A DNA stretch of 64,000 bases from Acidocella aquatica (GTDB lineage Bacteria > Pseudomonadota > Alphaproteobacteria > Acetobacterales > Acetobacteraceae): contig NZ_BSOS01000094.1 of assembly GCF_030160635.1 (NCBI RefSeq), positions 124,001 through 188,000 on the forward strand, given 5' to 3'. The position numbers were made by a program, and so were the translations under genes. Positions 17,777 to 26,161 of this stretch are shown in pieces (the stretch's first letter is position 1; each line of letters begins with the position of its first letter). The notes beneath the pieces were generated by a model. The model did no database searches, was not told where the DNA came from, and saw only the letters and a program-made list of their open reading frames with translations.

Positions 17777-18499
17777 ATGCTTGCAACACGCCGTAACATA
17801 CTATCCCTAGTGGGTGCTACCGCCGCCGTGTCGGGTGGGGCCGCGCTTTATCTGCACGGCCGCAAACTGCCAGTTGCCCAGGCTGACGCCAGCACCCCTG
17901 CCAGCACACCCGTCGCGGCGCCCGCGGTTGTCCCCGCCATCCCCGCGCCGCCCGCCAATGCGGGCCCCAATTCGCCGTTCGGCCAGCGTTCCATCGGTTC
18001 GCCCACCGCCCCGGTCACGGCGCATGAATATTTCTCGCTCACCTGCACGCATTGCGCGGAATTCGCGACGGTCACCATGCCGCAGGTCAAGCCAAATCTG
18101 GTCGATACCGGCAAATTGCAGATCATCTACCATGACTTCCCGCTGGACCAGGTGGCGCTGATGGCCGCCCAGGTGGCGCGCTATCTGCCGCCGGATGAAT
18201 ATTACCCGTTCATCGAGGCGCTGTTTGCCGCGCAGAACGACTGGGCCTTCCAGCCGAACGAGGATTACCATGCCTCGATCTATAAATATGCGGCCCTGGC
18301 CGGGATGGACCAGACAACTTTTAATGCCGCTTTGGCCGACGACAAGCTGAAGGCCTTCATCCTGCAGGGCCAGCAGGAGGCCGAGGCGCTCGACCATATC
18401 GACGCCACCCCGACCTTCATCATCAACGGCAGAATGTACCCCGGCGCGATGGCGTATGACGATTTCGCCGCCGCCGTGGCCAAAGCCGCCGCCGGATAA
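17777..18499 (+). CDS. DsbA family thiol:disulfide oxidoreductase with Tat-like signal
   Basis: 240-residue exported thioredoxin-fold protein. The N-terminus MLATRRNILSLVG carries a twin-arginine motif before a hydrophobic stretch, so export by Tat is likely. A Pro/Ala-rich linker (about 35-62) precedes the catalytic CTHC (C90-C93), and the cis-proline segment is DATPTFIINGRMYPG. Family members form or shuffle disulfides in periplasmic proteins. AGAGG lies six bases before the ATG at 17777. It sits 14 bp upstream of smc, a linkage seen in other alphaproteobacteria. Confidence 0.9.
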   Translation: MLATRRNILSLVGATAAVSGGAALYLHGRKLPVAQADASTPASTPVAAPAVVPAIPAPPANAGPNSPFGQRSIGSPTAPVTAHEYFSLTCTHCAEFATVTMPQVKPNLVDTGKLQIIYHDFPLDQVALMAAQVARYLPPDEYYPFIEALFAAQNDWAFQPNEDYHASIYKYAALAGMDQTTFNAALADDKLKAFILQGQQEAEALDHIDATPTFIINGRMYPGAMAYDDFAAAVAKAAAG

Positions 18500-18513
18500 G
18501 AGGAGCGTCCACC

Positions 18514-21500
18514 GTGCCAGCACGTTTCGCCCGACTGCGCATCGCCGGTTTTAAAAGCTTCGCGGACGCCACCACGGTGGAGATCCTGCCGGGGCTGACC
18601 GGCGTGATCGGACCGAACGGCTGCGGCAAGTCCAATGTTGTCGAGGCGTTGCGCTGGGCGATGGGCGAGGCCAACGCCCGCAACATGCGCGGCACGGAAA
18701 TGGAGGACGTGATTTTTGCCGGCACCGCCGGGCGGGCCTCGCGCAATCTGGCGGAAGTCACGCTGACCCTGGAGGAGACCCTCGGCCTCGCGCCGCCGCC
18801 CTTCCACGAGGCGGCAGATCTGGAAATTTCCCGCAAGATCGAGCGCGGCTCGGGCAGCTCCTACCGGGTGAACGGCAAGGAAGCCCGCGCCCGCGATGTG
18901 CAGACGCTGTTCGCCGACCTTGCCTCGGGCGCGCGCGCCTCGGCGATGATCAGCCAGGGGCGGGTGGGCGCACTGGTGAATGCGCGGCCGGAGGAGCGCC
19001 GGGCCTTGCTGGAGGAGGCCGCCGGCATCACCGGCCTGCATGCCCGCCGCCATGAGGCGGAGCTGAAACTCAAGGCCGCGGAGCAGAACCTCGCGCGCGC
19101 CGATGATCTGAAAGGCCAGATCGAGGCGCGGTTGGGGGAGCTGAAGAAACAGGCCCGTCAGGCCACGCGCTACCGCAACCTGTCGGGCAATATCCGCGCG
19201 GCGGAGGCGGAGCTGCTGGCGATCCAGCGGGCCATGGCCGTGCTGGCGCGCGACGCCGCGCGGGAGGCCTTCGCCTTGGCTGAAACAAGCGTGACCCAGG
19301 CGACCATCGCCGCCGAACAGGCCGCCACCCACGCCGCCGAGACCGAGGCCGCGCTGCCGGAACTGCGCGTGGCCGAGGCCGAGTCGCGCACCACGCTGGA
19401 GCGTGCGCGTATCGCGGCCGAGCAATCCTCCGAGGTGGAAAGCCGCGCCCGCGCCGCGCTGAATGAGGCGCGCACGCGGCTGGAGGCGCTGACCCGCGAC
19501 CACGGCCACGCAACCCGGCTGGTGGCTGACGCCCAGGCCGCGCGCACCCGGCTGGAGGAGGAACAAACCCGCCTGCTGGCGGAGGTCGTCTCCGCCCCCG
19601 CCGCGCTGGAGGCGGCTGGCCGTGCCGAGGATGCCGCGTTGGAGGCGATGCGCGCCGCCGAGGCCGCCGCGACCCGGGCCACCGAGGAGGCTGCGCGCAT
19701 CGCCGCCGAGGGCGAGGCCGCCCGCCGCGCCCTGGCCGAGGCTGACCAGCGCGCCCGCCGCGCCGCCACCCGCGCCGCCGAGGCGCTGGCCGAATATAAT
19801 AAAATCGCCGCCAGCGTGATCGCGCCCGAGCGAGTCGCCGCCGCCGAGGCTGAGCGCGATGCGGCCGAGGCGGCGCTGCTGGCCGCGCGTGAGGCGGTAA
19901 CCGCCGCCGAGGCCGCCCGCGCGCAGGCCGAAGCCGAAGCCGCCGCCGCCCGCACCGCCGCCGAGAGCGCCCTGGCTGCCGCCCGCGCCGAGGCCGCCGC
20001 GGCGGAATCGGCGGCGCATAAAATCATCACCGAGTTTGACGCGCTGACGGCTTTGCTGGCGCAGAAATTCGGCCGCGACTCGGCGCCGATTCTCGACCAG
20101 ATCACGGTCCCCCCCGGGTTGGAAGCCGCATTGGGCGCCGCGCTGCGCGAGGAGCTTTCAGCCAGCGCTGATGAACACGCCGCGCGCCACTGGCGCAAGC
20201 TTCCGCCGCTCGAACTCTCCGTCGTGCCGCTGAAGACCTTCGCCAATCTGGTGCAGGGCCCGGCGGCGCTCACCCGCGCGCTGTCGCATATCCTGCTGCT
20301 GCCCGAGGGGGCGGATGGCGATCTGCACCAGGGCAACCTCAACGCCGGGCAGATCCTTGTCTCGCGTGAGGGCGCGGTGTGGCGCTGGGATGGTTATACC
20401 GTGCGCGCGGGCGCCGCCTCGGAGGCGGCGGTGCGGCTTAAGCAGCGCAACCGGCTGGCCGAGCTGGAGCGCGAGCGCGCCGCCACGCGCGAGGCCGCCA
20501 ACCAGGCCCGCGAGGCGCGCGCCGCCGCCGAAGCCGCCGAGCGTGCCGCCCGCGCCGCCGAGACCACCGTGCGCGATAGCCGCCGCGCCGCCGAGACCGC
20601 CGCCCGCGAGGCCCGCCGCGCCGCGGAACAGCGGTTTGATCGTGCGCGTTCCGAAGCCATCCGCCTGACCGCCGAGGCGGAGCGCGCCGGCGCCCGGGAG
20701 GCCAGCGCGCGCACCACCCGCGACCAGCTCGCGCATGAAGCCGCCGAGGCTGACGCCGCCCTGACGCAGGTGAAGGCCAATGCCGCGCAACTGCCCGATG
20801 TAAACATGGCCCGCGCCGCCGTTGAGGCCGCCCGCGCCGCGCTGACCCGGGCTCGCCAGGCCGAATCCGCCGCCCGGCAGAGTTTTGAGGCCCTGCGCGC
20901 GGCTGATTCCGCCCGCACCCGCCGCCTGGAGACCCTGGCCAATGAGATGGCCGGGTGGAACGAGCGCGGGATCGACGCTGCCGACCGGCTGACCGATCTC
21001 GCCGCCCGGCATGATGAAGCCGCCGCCGCCATCGCGGCGCTTGAGGCTGCCCCGGAACAGGCCGCCGCCGCGCGGCGCGAGGCGCTGGAGGGCCTGACCA
21101 CCGCCGAGACCGTCCATCGCCGCGCCGCTGAGACGCTGCACAACGCGCAACGCGCGGCCGACTCCGCCGCCCGCGCCGCCCGCGCCGCCGAGGGCGCGCT
21201 TAGCGCCGCGCGCGAGGCCCGCGCCCGCGAAGAAGGCAACATCACCGCCGCCAACCATGCCTGGGGCACGGTCGCCGAGCGCATATTGGAACGTCTGGGC
21301 GCCAACCCGGCCCTGCCTGATCCGCCGGCGGAGCTGACCGCCGAGGCTGAGGACAAGGCCCGCAGGCGCTGGGAGCGCCTCACGCGCGAGCGCGAGGAGG
21401 TTGGCCCGGTCAACCTGCGCGCGGAAATCGAGGTTGCCGAGGCGGAGGAGGCCATCGCCACCATCGAGCGCGAGCGCGGCGAGATCACCACCGCCATCGC

Positions 21501-22044
21501 CAAGCTGCGCGGCTCCATCGGCCATCTCAACCGCGAGGGCCGCGAGCGGCTTTCAACCGTGTTCAACGAGGTGGACCGCCATTTCCAGATGTTGTTCTCG
21601 CGCATGTTCGGCGGCGGCAAGGCGCATCTGGCGCTGGTCGGCTCGGATGACCCGCTGGAAGCCGGGCTGGAAATTTACGCCCAGCCGCCGGGCAAAAAAC
21701 TCAGCACGCTCTCGCTGCTCTCGGGCGGCGAGCAGGCCCTCACCGCGCTCTCGCTCATCTTCGCGGTGTTCAAATGCAATCCCGCGCCGATCTCGGTGCT
21801 CGACGAGGTGGACGCCCCGCTGGATGATGCCAATGTGGAGCGTTTCTGCAATCTGCTCGAAGACATGGTGCGCGAAACGGGCACCCGCTTCCTGGTGGTG
21901 ACGCATCATCATCTCACCATGGCGCGGATGGACCGGCTCTACGGCGTGACCATGCAGGAGCGCGGCATTTCCCGCCTGCTGTCGGTCGATTTCTCGAGAG
22001 CGGTGGAAATGGTGGACCCCGGGCAGGCGCTGGCGGCGGAATAA
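18514..22044 (+). CDS. smc: Chromosome partition protein SMC
   Basis: 1176-residue structural-maintenance-of-chromosomes ATPase that organises and helps segregate the chromosome with ScpA/ScpB (not in this window). It has Walker A GPNGCGKSN at about 33-41, a long coiled coil, a hinge around residues 500-640 and a second coiled coil. The C-terminal head has LSLLSGGEQALTALSL at about 1068 and Walker B ISVLDEVDAPLDDAN near 1090. The coiled coils are extraordinarily rich in alanine, arginine and glutamate, which creates long antisense reading frames. GTG start at 18514 with AAGAGGAG upstream. Confidence 0.97.
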   Translation: MPARFARLRIAGFKSFADATTVEILPGLTGVIGPNGCGKSNVVEALRWAMGEANARNMRGTEMEDVIFAGTAGRASRNLAEVTLTLEETLGLAPPPFHEAADLEISRKIERGSGSSYRVNGKEARARDVQTLFADLASGARASAMISQGRVGALVNARPEERRALLEEAAGITGLHARRHEAELKLKAAEQNLARADDLKGQIEARLGELKKQARQATRYRNLSGNIRAAEAELLAIQRAMAVLARDAAREAFALAETSVTQATIAAEQAATHAAETEAALPELRVAEAESRTTLERARIAAEQSSEVESRARAALNEARTRLEALTRDHGHATRLVADAQAARTRLEEEQTRLLAEVVSAPAALEAAGRAEDAALEAMRAAEAAATRATEEAARIAAEGEAARRALAEADQRARRAATRAAEALAEYNKIAASVIAPERVAAAEAERDAAEAALLAAREAVTAAEAARAQAEAEAAAARTAAESALAAARAEAAAAESAAHKIITEFDALTALLAQKFGRDSAPILDQITVPPGLEAALGAALREELSASADEHAARHWRKLPPLELSVVPLKTFANLVQGPAALTRALSHILLLPEGADGDLHQGNLNAGQILVSREGAVWRWDGYTVRAGAASEAAVRLKQRNRLAELERERAATREAANQAREARAAAEAAERAARAAETTVRDSRRAAETAAREARRAAEQRFDRARSEAIRLTAEAERAGAREASARTTRDQLAHEAAEADAALTQVKANAAQLPDVNMARAAVEAARAALTRARQAESAARQSFEALRAADSARTRRLETLANEMAGWNERGIDAADRLTDLAARHDEAAAAIAALEAAPEQAAAARREALEGLTTAETVHRRAAETLHNAQRAADSAARAARAAEGALSAAREARAREEGNITAANHAWGTVAERILERLGANPALPDPPAELTAEAEDKARRRWERLTREREEVGPVNLRAEIEVAEAEEAIATIERERGEITTAIAKLRGSIGHLNREGRERLSTVFNEVDRHFQMLFSRMFGGGKAHLALVGSDDPLEAGLEIYAQPPGKKLSTLSLLSGGEQALTALSLIFAVFKCNPAPISVLDEVDAPLDDANVERFCNLLEDMVRETGTRFLVVTHHHLTMARMDRLYGVTMQERGISRLLSVDFSRAVEMVDPGQALAAE

Positions 22045-22111
22045 GACCGGGGATGCGGGCTGGCTATGACGATTTTCTGAAAAGCCAACAAAGACTTCAG
22101 GGAAACAGACA

Positions 22112-22873
22112 ATGCCGCAGATCGAAGTCTACACGAAGTTTAAAATCCATGACGGCAGGCTGGAGACTTTCAAGAATACGGTGGAACAGCTGGCCGCCCT
22201 TGGCCGGAACGCCGGGGCGGGGCTGCTGCGTTATGACTGGTTTCTCGATGATGCGCGCGGCGAGTGCATCGCCATGGAAGTGCATGCCGATGAGGCGGCG
22301 ATGGATGCGCATAATCTGAACGCCGAGGCGGGGCTGATGCGGTTGCGGGAGTTTTCCTACCGCGCGGTTGAGATGCTGGTTGACGCGGCGCCGGATGCTG
22401 ATCTGGTTCCAGGCGGCGGGACAAGATTGTTTCGTTTCGCGGCCGGTCTGGGGGCAGGCTCGGCGGCGGCGCGGTTCAGCCCGGCAGGGGGGCGGGGCGA
22501 GACGAAGCATATAGAGATTTACACCAGATTTTTCATCAACCCGGGCAGTTTTGAAGCGTTCAGGGCGGATGCGGCGGCGCTGCTGCAAGCGGTTAAGGAC
22601 AAAGATACGGGAACCGTGCGCTACGATTGGTTTTATGATGCCGGGGAGAGCGAGTGCCTGGCGCTGGATACCTACGATGATGCGGCCGCGATGTTCGCGC
22701 ATATGGCAAACTGCCACGATGCGCATGAGCGCTTGCTTGCGAATGCGACGATGGTGACGGAGTTTCTGGGCGCGCTGCCTGAGGAAGCGATGGCGGCGGT
22801 GAGCAAATACGACCCTTATATCCTGCCGTTTTTTGCGGGGCTGAAGCCGTATTCACAAGGAGGATTCGGCTAG
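22112..22873 (+). CDS. Protein with two tandem ABM-like (antibiotic biosynthesis monooxygenase fold) domains
   Basis: 253-residue protein made of two similar halves. The first (about 3-95) starts IEVYTKFKIHDGRLETFK and contains LLRYDWFLDDARGECIAMEV. The second (about 131-225) starts IEIYTRFFINPGSFEAFR and contains TVRYDWFYDAGESECLALDT. The order of conserved blocks suggests an alpha/beta-barrel ABM-type fold, a family of small monooxygenases, heme-degrading enzymes and proteins of unknown role that normally dimerise; fusing two copies would make a built-in dimer. No heme ligand or substrate can be assigned. It starts 67 bp after smc, and GGGAAAC lies just upstream of the ATG. Confidence 0.6.
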   Translation: MPQIEVYTKFKIHDGRLETFKNTVEQLAALGRNAGAGLLRYDWFLDDARGECIAMEVHADEAAMDAHNLNAEAGLMRLREFSYRAVEMLVDAAPDADLVPGGGTRLFRFAAGLGAGSAAARFSPAGGRGETKHIEIYTRFFINPGSFEAFRADAAALLQAVKDKDTGTVRYDWFYDAGESECLALDTYDDAAAMFAHMANCHDAHERLLANATMVTEFLGALPEEAMAAVSKYDPYILPFFAGLKPYSQGGFG

Positions 22874-22877
22874 CCTG

Positions 22878-22973
22878 ATCGCTTTAAGCGCGATCGCGCT
22901 CTAGCTATTTTTCTGAGGGCGATTCACGCTTTCGGCTCGCTCGGTTGAGCGAACCTCAAACGATCGCACTCTA
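22878..22973. repeat. Pair of CGATCGC-containing intergenic repeats
   Basis: The stretch CGATCGCGCTCTA at 22891-22903 recurs as CGATCGCACTCTA at 22961-22973 (12 of 13 identical). The first copy is preceded by CGCTTTAAG and contains the palindrome GCGCGATCGCGC. A related element, CGATCGCGTTTAAGCG, occurs at 45854-45869 in opposite orientation. Elements of this type are dispersed between genes in many alphaproteobacterial genomes. The second copy covers the stop codon of the exporter remnant. Confidence 0.4.
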
Positions 22974-23530
22974 AACCGAGCGCTTGCGGAACAGCCAGCC
23001 CGCCGCAACCAGACTGATGGCCGCGAGGATTGCCATGGCGGTGAACTGTGGCAGCAGCGTGGTGAGGCTGGGGTTTTCGAGGAAGCTGTCCCGGATGACC
23101 ACCAGCGCGTGGCCGGATGCGGCCCAGTTCGGTCTCGGGCAAATAGGCGCGCACCCAGAGCGGGTTGGTGAGCGCGATGACATAAACCGGTGCCTGCGGC
23201 GCGGTCATGTCGCTTGGTTCCTGGATGCGCTCCTCGACGATGCCATCGCCGGAGCGTAGAGTTTGGTGTCATTATACGCCTGCGCGGCCAGGGCATCGGC
23301 AAAGCGGCCCTCATCGAGGTTGGCGAGCAGCTCGCCCTTGGGGGCCGCGTCACCCTCCTGCAGCAACATCTGGCTGATGCGCCCCGAATCGTAAAACGCG
23401 GCGTTGACCTCACGGATATCGACATTGCCATAAAGCGTGAGGCGGTTCGCGCTGGGTGCCGCGCGTCAGTGCAGATGGAGCACCGCGCCGGCCGCCGCCA
23501 GAACCAATTTTTTACGTTTGTGTGCCATGA
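22971..23530 (-). pseudogene. Remnant of a HlyD-type membrane-fusion gene joined to the tail of an ABC-2 permease
   Basis: On the minus strand, MAHKRKKLVLAAAGAVL starts at 23528 but meets a stop after 20 codons. The same frame continues with recognisable HlyD sequence (LTLYGNVDIREVNAAFYDSG, LLANLDEGRFADAL), lacks the coiled-coil hairpin, then shifts frame at about 23250 (YNDTKLYAP into DGIVEERI). It continues APVYVIALTNPLWVRAYLPE to about 23120. There the sequence switches frame again into SLTTLLPQFTAMAILAAISL and ends VAAGWLFRKRSV with a stop at 22971, which reads as the C-terminus of a YbhR-like ABC-2 permease. An exporter operon (HlyD, ATPase, permeases) has apparently been deleted down to its two ends. 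Confidence 0.75.
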
Positions 23531-23581
23531 AATTGCTCGTTCCAGCGTCAGCGCCGTGTGAGAGTGTTAAAACTCGAAAAT

Positions 23582-23843
23582 TTATGAGGAAAGCCGCTTC
23601 GAGATATTTTCAACCTTTGGCAGGCTCTCAGCATGCACAACTTTACCGTCAACAACAATTCTGGGAGGGGAGGCGATGCCGATCGCGGCATAGCTTGAAC
23701 CAAGTGGCTTCCGGGGAACCCGGGGCGGTTCCGGCGGATATCCGGCGTTCGCCGGATAGGTTTGGCGTGTCGATGATTTGGCCGTCCCGACGCGAGAGGC
23801 GGCCACAAGCCGTGGGGATAATATTGAAAATTTCAATTTTCAT
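23582..23843 (-). pseudogene. Possible remnant of a small thioredoxin-like (Thioredoxin_3 type) gene
   Basis: One minus-strand frame begins MKIEIFNIIPTACG at 23843. A different frame ends with GIASPPRIVVDGKVVHAESL and KVENISKRLSS at 23582. The tail resembles the end of small thioredoxin-fold proteins (typically GVxSTPALVVDGKVV). The CxxC active site is not readable, and the head and tail are in different frames, so if real it is a broken gene. It lies beside the exporter remnant, in a stretch with no intact gene. The call rests on about 30 residues and is tentative. Confidence 0.3.
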
Positions 23844-23855
23844 AAGGGGCTTGGC

Positions 23856-23930
23856 TGGTAGCGGCGGAAGGATTTGAACCTCCGACCAAGGGATTATGAT
23901 TCCCCTGCTCTACCACTGAGCTACGCCGCC
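23856..23930 (-). tRNA. tRNA-Met (CAT), elongator type
   Basis: The minus strand folds as a standard cloverleaf. The acceptor stem GGCGGCG pairs with CGCCGCT, followed by A73 and an encoded CCA. The D arm is AGCTCAGTGGTAGAGC. The anticodon stem GGGGA/TCCCT encloses the loop ATCATAA with anticodon CAT (plus-strand 23896-23898), and the T loop is GTTCAAATC. The G1-U72 pair argues against initiator tRNA. The acceptor and loop pattern match alphaproteobacterial elongator Met better than tRNA-Ile2. Confidence 0.9.
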
Positions 23931-24045
23931 ATGCAGTGAAGCAGCGGGGTAATGCGGCGGCGATCAGAAGTCAATGCGGATAAAAAACCGCGTTTTGCGG
24001 TGTGCCGCTTGCGCTGTAGAAGATGGAAATTCCTGGGGAGTGGTA

Positions 24046-24642
24046 ATGGATACATCGATGCGCCTGATTCTTGCCAGCGGTTCACCGGCGCGGCAGGCAA
24101 TGTTGCGTCAGGCCGGGCTGATCTGCCGGGCGGTGAAGCCGGATGTTGACGAATCCGCGGTGAAGCGGGGGTTTGTGGGCGAGGTGCCGGCGCTGGCTTT
24201 GACCCTGGCCGCCGCCAAGGCCATGCGGGTGGCGCAGGATGAGCCGGGGGCGCTGGTGATCGGTGCTGACCAGGTGCTGGTCTGCGAGGGAGAGATATTC
24301 GCCAAGCCGGGTGATATGGCCGATGCGGCGGCGCAACTGCGGCGCTTGCGCGGGCGGACGCATACGCTGGTGACGGCGGTTTGCGTGTGCCAGGGCGCGG
24401 GGATGGTGTGGTCGGATGTGGCGCAGGCGCGGCTGAGCATGCGGGCAATTTCGGATGAATTCATCGCGGGGTATCTGCGGGCCGAAGGCGAGGCGGTGCT
24501 GGGCTGCGTGGGTGTTTACCGGCTCGAAGGGCTGGGGGCGCAGTTGTTTTCCGCCATCGAGGGGGATTTTTTCACGATTCTGGGGTTGAACCTGTTGCCT
24601 TTGCTCGGGTTTTTGCGCGAGGCGGGGGCGATTCGGGCGTAG
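24046..24642 (+). CDS. maf: Maf-like nucleoside triphosphate pyrophosphatase
   Basis: 198-residue Maf/HAM1-fold protein that hydrolyses non-canonical nucleoside triphosphates to monophosphates. It shows the N-terminal LILASGSPARQAML, the basic/acidic KPDVDESAV, LVIGADQVLVCEG and a C-terminal half with VYRLEGLGAQLFSAIEGDFF. Which Maf subgroup it belongs to (dTTP/UTP or m7GTP type) is not decided here. The ATG at 24046 has GGGGAG nearby; longer in-frame starts lack conservation. Its last 71 bases overlap the convergent xre gene. Confidence 0.92.
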   Translation: MDTSMRLILASGSPARQAMLRQAGLICRAVKPDVDESAVKRGFVGEVPALALTLAAAKAMRVAQDEPGALVIGADQVLVCEGEIFAKPGDMADAAAQLRRLRGRTHTLVTAVCVCQGAGMVWSDVAQARLSMRAISDEFIAGYLRAEGEAVLGCVGVYRLEGLGAQLFSAIEGDFFTILGLNLLPLLGFLREAGAIRA

Positions 24643-25000
24643 CCGCCTGGGCGGCGTCCAGGAGCTTGTGCATGGCGGTGACGGTTTGCGGGTCCAGGTT
24701 GCGCAAGGTCCGGGCGATGCGGTTGCCGAGCGCGGTTTGCTCGGGGGTCAGCCCGGCGGTGTGGAGTTTCAGGCGCGGGCGGGAGAGTTTGGCGAGGGCT
24801 TTCAGCTCGTCAGCGTCGTCCCAGATGAGGCCGAGGTAGGAACATATCTGGTGGATCAGCCCGGCGCTTGGCGCGCCGCGCCGGCCGTGTTCCAGCGCGG
24901 AGAGGTAGGCGGGGGAGACTTCCAGGGCGGCGGCCATGTCGCGTTGCAGGATGCCGCGTTCGGTGCGCAGGACGCGGAGTTTTTCGCCAAAGGGGGTCAT
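24572..25000 (-). CDS. XRE-family helix-turn-helix transcriptional regulator
   Basis: 142-residue protein with an N-terminal XRE/Cro HTH: MTPFGEKLRVLRTERGILQR, DMAAALEVSPAYLSALEHG as helix-turn-helix, then CSYLGLIWDDADELKALA. The C-terminal half (from about 85) is basic and low-complexity (ESPPPRAKTRAKATG). It is the last gene of a tight minus-strand run lutB-lutC-smr-xre, overlapping smr by four bases. The 3' end overlaps the end of maf by 71 bases. Confidence 0.88.
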   Translation of the reverse strand: MTPFGEKLRVLRTERGILQRDMAAALEVSPAYLSALEHGRRGAPSAGLIHQICSYLGLIWDDADELKALAKLSRPRLKLHTAGLTPEQTALGNRIARTLRNLDPQTVTAMHKLLDAAQAATPESPPPRAKTRAKATGSTPES

Positions 25001-25509
25001 GCGCGCAGGCGCCGGAGCAGGATGCGCACCGAGCCGGTGTTGGCGGCGTGCGGGTGGGCGATGGCCAGGATGAGCGGACGCAGCGAGGGGGCGTTGAGCC
25101 AGTGTGGCAGCTCGCGCGAGAGGATTTCGCCCTTGCCGGTGATGATCTCGATGCAGCGGAGCTGGCTGGAATAGGAGCGCTCGATGAAATGGATGACCGC
25201 GTGATGCGCGCGCGCGGCGGTGTGGCCGTGCAGGTCCAGCCGTTGGGCGGCGCGGATTTTGCCGGTGGCGAATTTTTTCCAGGTGGATTTGTCGAGGCCG
25301 GTGGGGGTGGTGTCCAGGCTGATATAGGGGGCGTGGCCGGCCGGGGGGCGCGGTTTGGCGGGCGGCGGGTCTGGCGCGGGGGCGGTTTGGGCTGAGGGTT
25401 CGGGCTCCACGGGCAGGCGGGTTTTGCCGGGCATGAGGCGCGAGAGCGTCTGGCTATAGGCCGCCCAGAGCTTCAGGTCAGCTGTGGAGAGCGCTTTAGC
25501 CCTGGCCAT
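24997..25509 (-). CDS. Smr/MutS2-domain protein
   Basis: 170-residue protein with a disordered, Pro/Ala-rich N-terminal half (about 25-75) and a C-terminal Smr domain. The domain core is RLDLHGHTAARAHHAVIHFI (DLHG motif) followed by IEIITGKGEILSRELPHWL (the TGKG motif). Smr domains are DNA- or RNA-nicking nucleases; free-standing ones have been tied to mRNA cleavage on stalled ribosomes or to DNA repair. It overlaps lutC by 14 bases and xre by four, so all are probably one transcript. Confidence 0.9.
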   Translation of the reverse strand: MARAKALSTADLKLWAAYSQTLSRLMPGKTRLPVEPEPSAQTAPAPDPPPAKPRPPAGHAPYISLDTTPTGLDKSTWKKFATGKIRAAQRLDLHGHTAARAHHAVIHFIERSYSSQLRCIEIITGKGEILSRELPHWLNAPSLRPLILAIAHPHAANTGSVRILLRRLRA

Positions 25510-26161
25510 CGAGGATCAGGATATGCAGGCGGCGCGGGCCGTGGGCGCCGAGTTCCAGGGTTTGCTCGATGTCGGCCGAGCGCGAGGGGCCGGTGATGAG
25601 CATGACGTTGCGGGGGAGAGGGTTTTCGGCGCGCAGGAGGTCGAAGGCATCTTCATAGCTTGCGGTGATGCGCGCGGCGGGGAGCAGGACGATCGAATTG
25701 TCAGGCAGGATGTTGTTGGTGGTGGGCGTTTGCGGGCCGGAGGGCAGGAGCAGGGTGCCGGTTTCGGCGATGCCGGCAAAGGCGAGGGTGAGGCAGGTGG
25801 GGTCCGTGGGTAGGGCCGTGCCGAAGCGAATTCGCAGGGAGGGGATGTTGAACGGGATGGATTGTAGCGACGGATGCCCAGAAATGGTGAGGGTGGGCGG
25901 CAGGTGCAGCCGGGCCAGGTAGGAGGCGATGGCGGTGGGGATTTCCGCCGGGGCGGCGAGCCGTTGCACGGTGGCGAACTCACGTTCGGCATATGTGGTG
26001 AACAGGGCAATGCGGTCCGCGAGGCTCAACTGACCGCGCGCGGGGATGGGGCCGCGCGGATGGGCTTTCAGGCGGCCGGTAAGCATGGCCTGTTGGTCAG
26101 TGGGCAGCGGGCCGCGTTTGAGGCCGCGCTGGATGGCGGCGATGATGGCGTTGCGGCTCAC
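25496..26161 (-). CDS. lutC: LUD-domain protein, lactate utilization protein C-like
   Basis: 221-residue LutC/YkgG-type LUD domain protein. It has TLAFAGIAETGTLLLPSG, the hallmark central motif, a PDNSIVLLPAARI segment and the C-terminal GPSRSADIEQTLELGAHGPR. In LutABC systems this subunit works with the iron-sulfur subunit LutB and with LutA to oxidise L-lactate at the membrane. It overlaps lutB by four bases. No LutA gene is visible next to it, so the partner must be encoded elsewhere or the pair has another role. Confidence 0.92.
   Translation of the reverse strand: MSRNAIIAAIQRGLKRGPLPTDQQAMLTGRLKAHPRGPIPARGQLSLADRIALFTTYAEREFATVQRLAAPAEIPTAIASYLARLHLPPTLTISGHPSLQSIPFNIPSLRIRFGTALPTDPTCLTLAFAGIAETGTLLLPSGPQTPTTNNILPDNSIVLLPAARITASYEDAFDLLRAENPLPRNVMLITGPSRSADIEQTLELGAHGPRRLHILILDGQG

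Noticed and set aside
18280-20019. Long glycine-, leucine- and arginine-rich open frame on the minus strand (also 20158-21525 and 20394-21620)
   Set aside because: These are antisense to the alanine-rich coiled coils of smc, where GCC/CGC codons suppress stops on the other strand. Composition is low-complexity and no motif is seen.
22901-23431. 176-codon minus-strand frame as an intact gene
   Set aside because: The peptide is nonsense in this frame, while the other two frames read as recognisable HlyD and ABC-2 permease pieces. It is a by-product of the decayed region.
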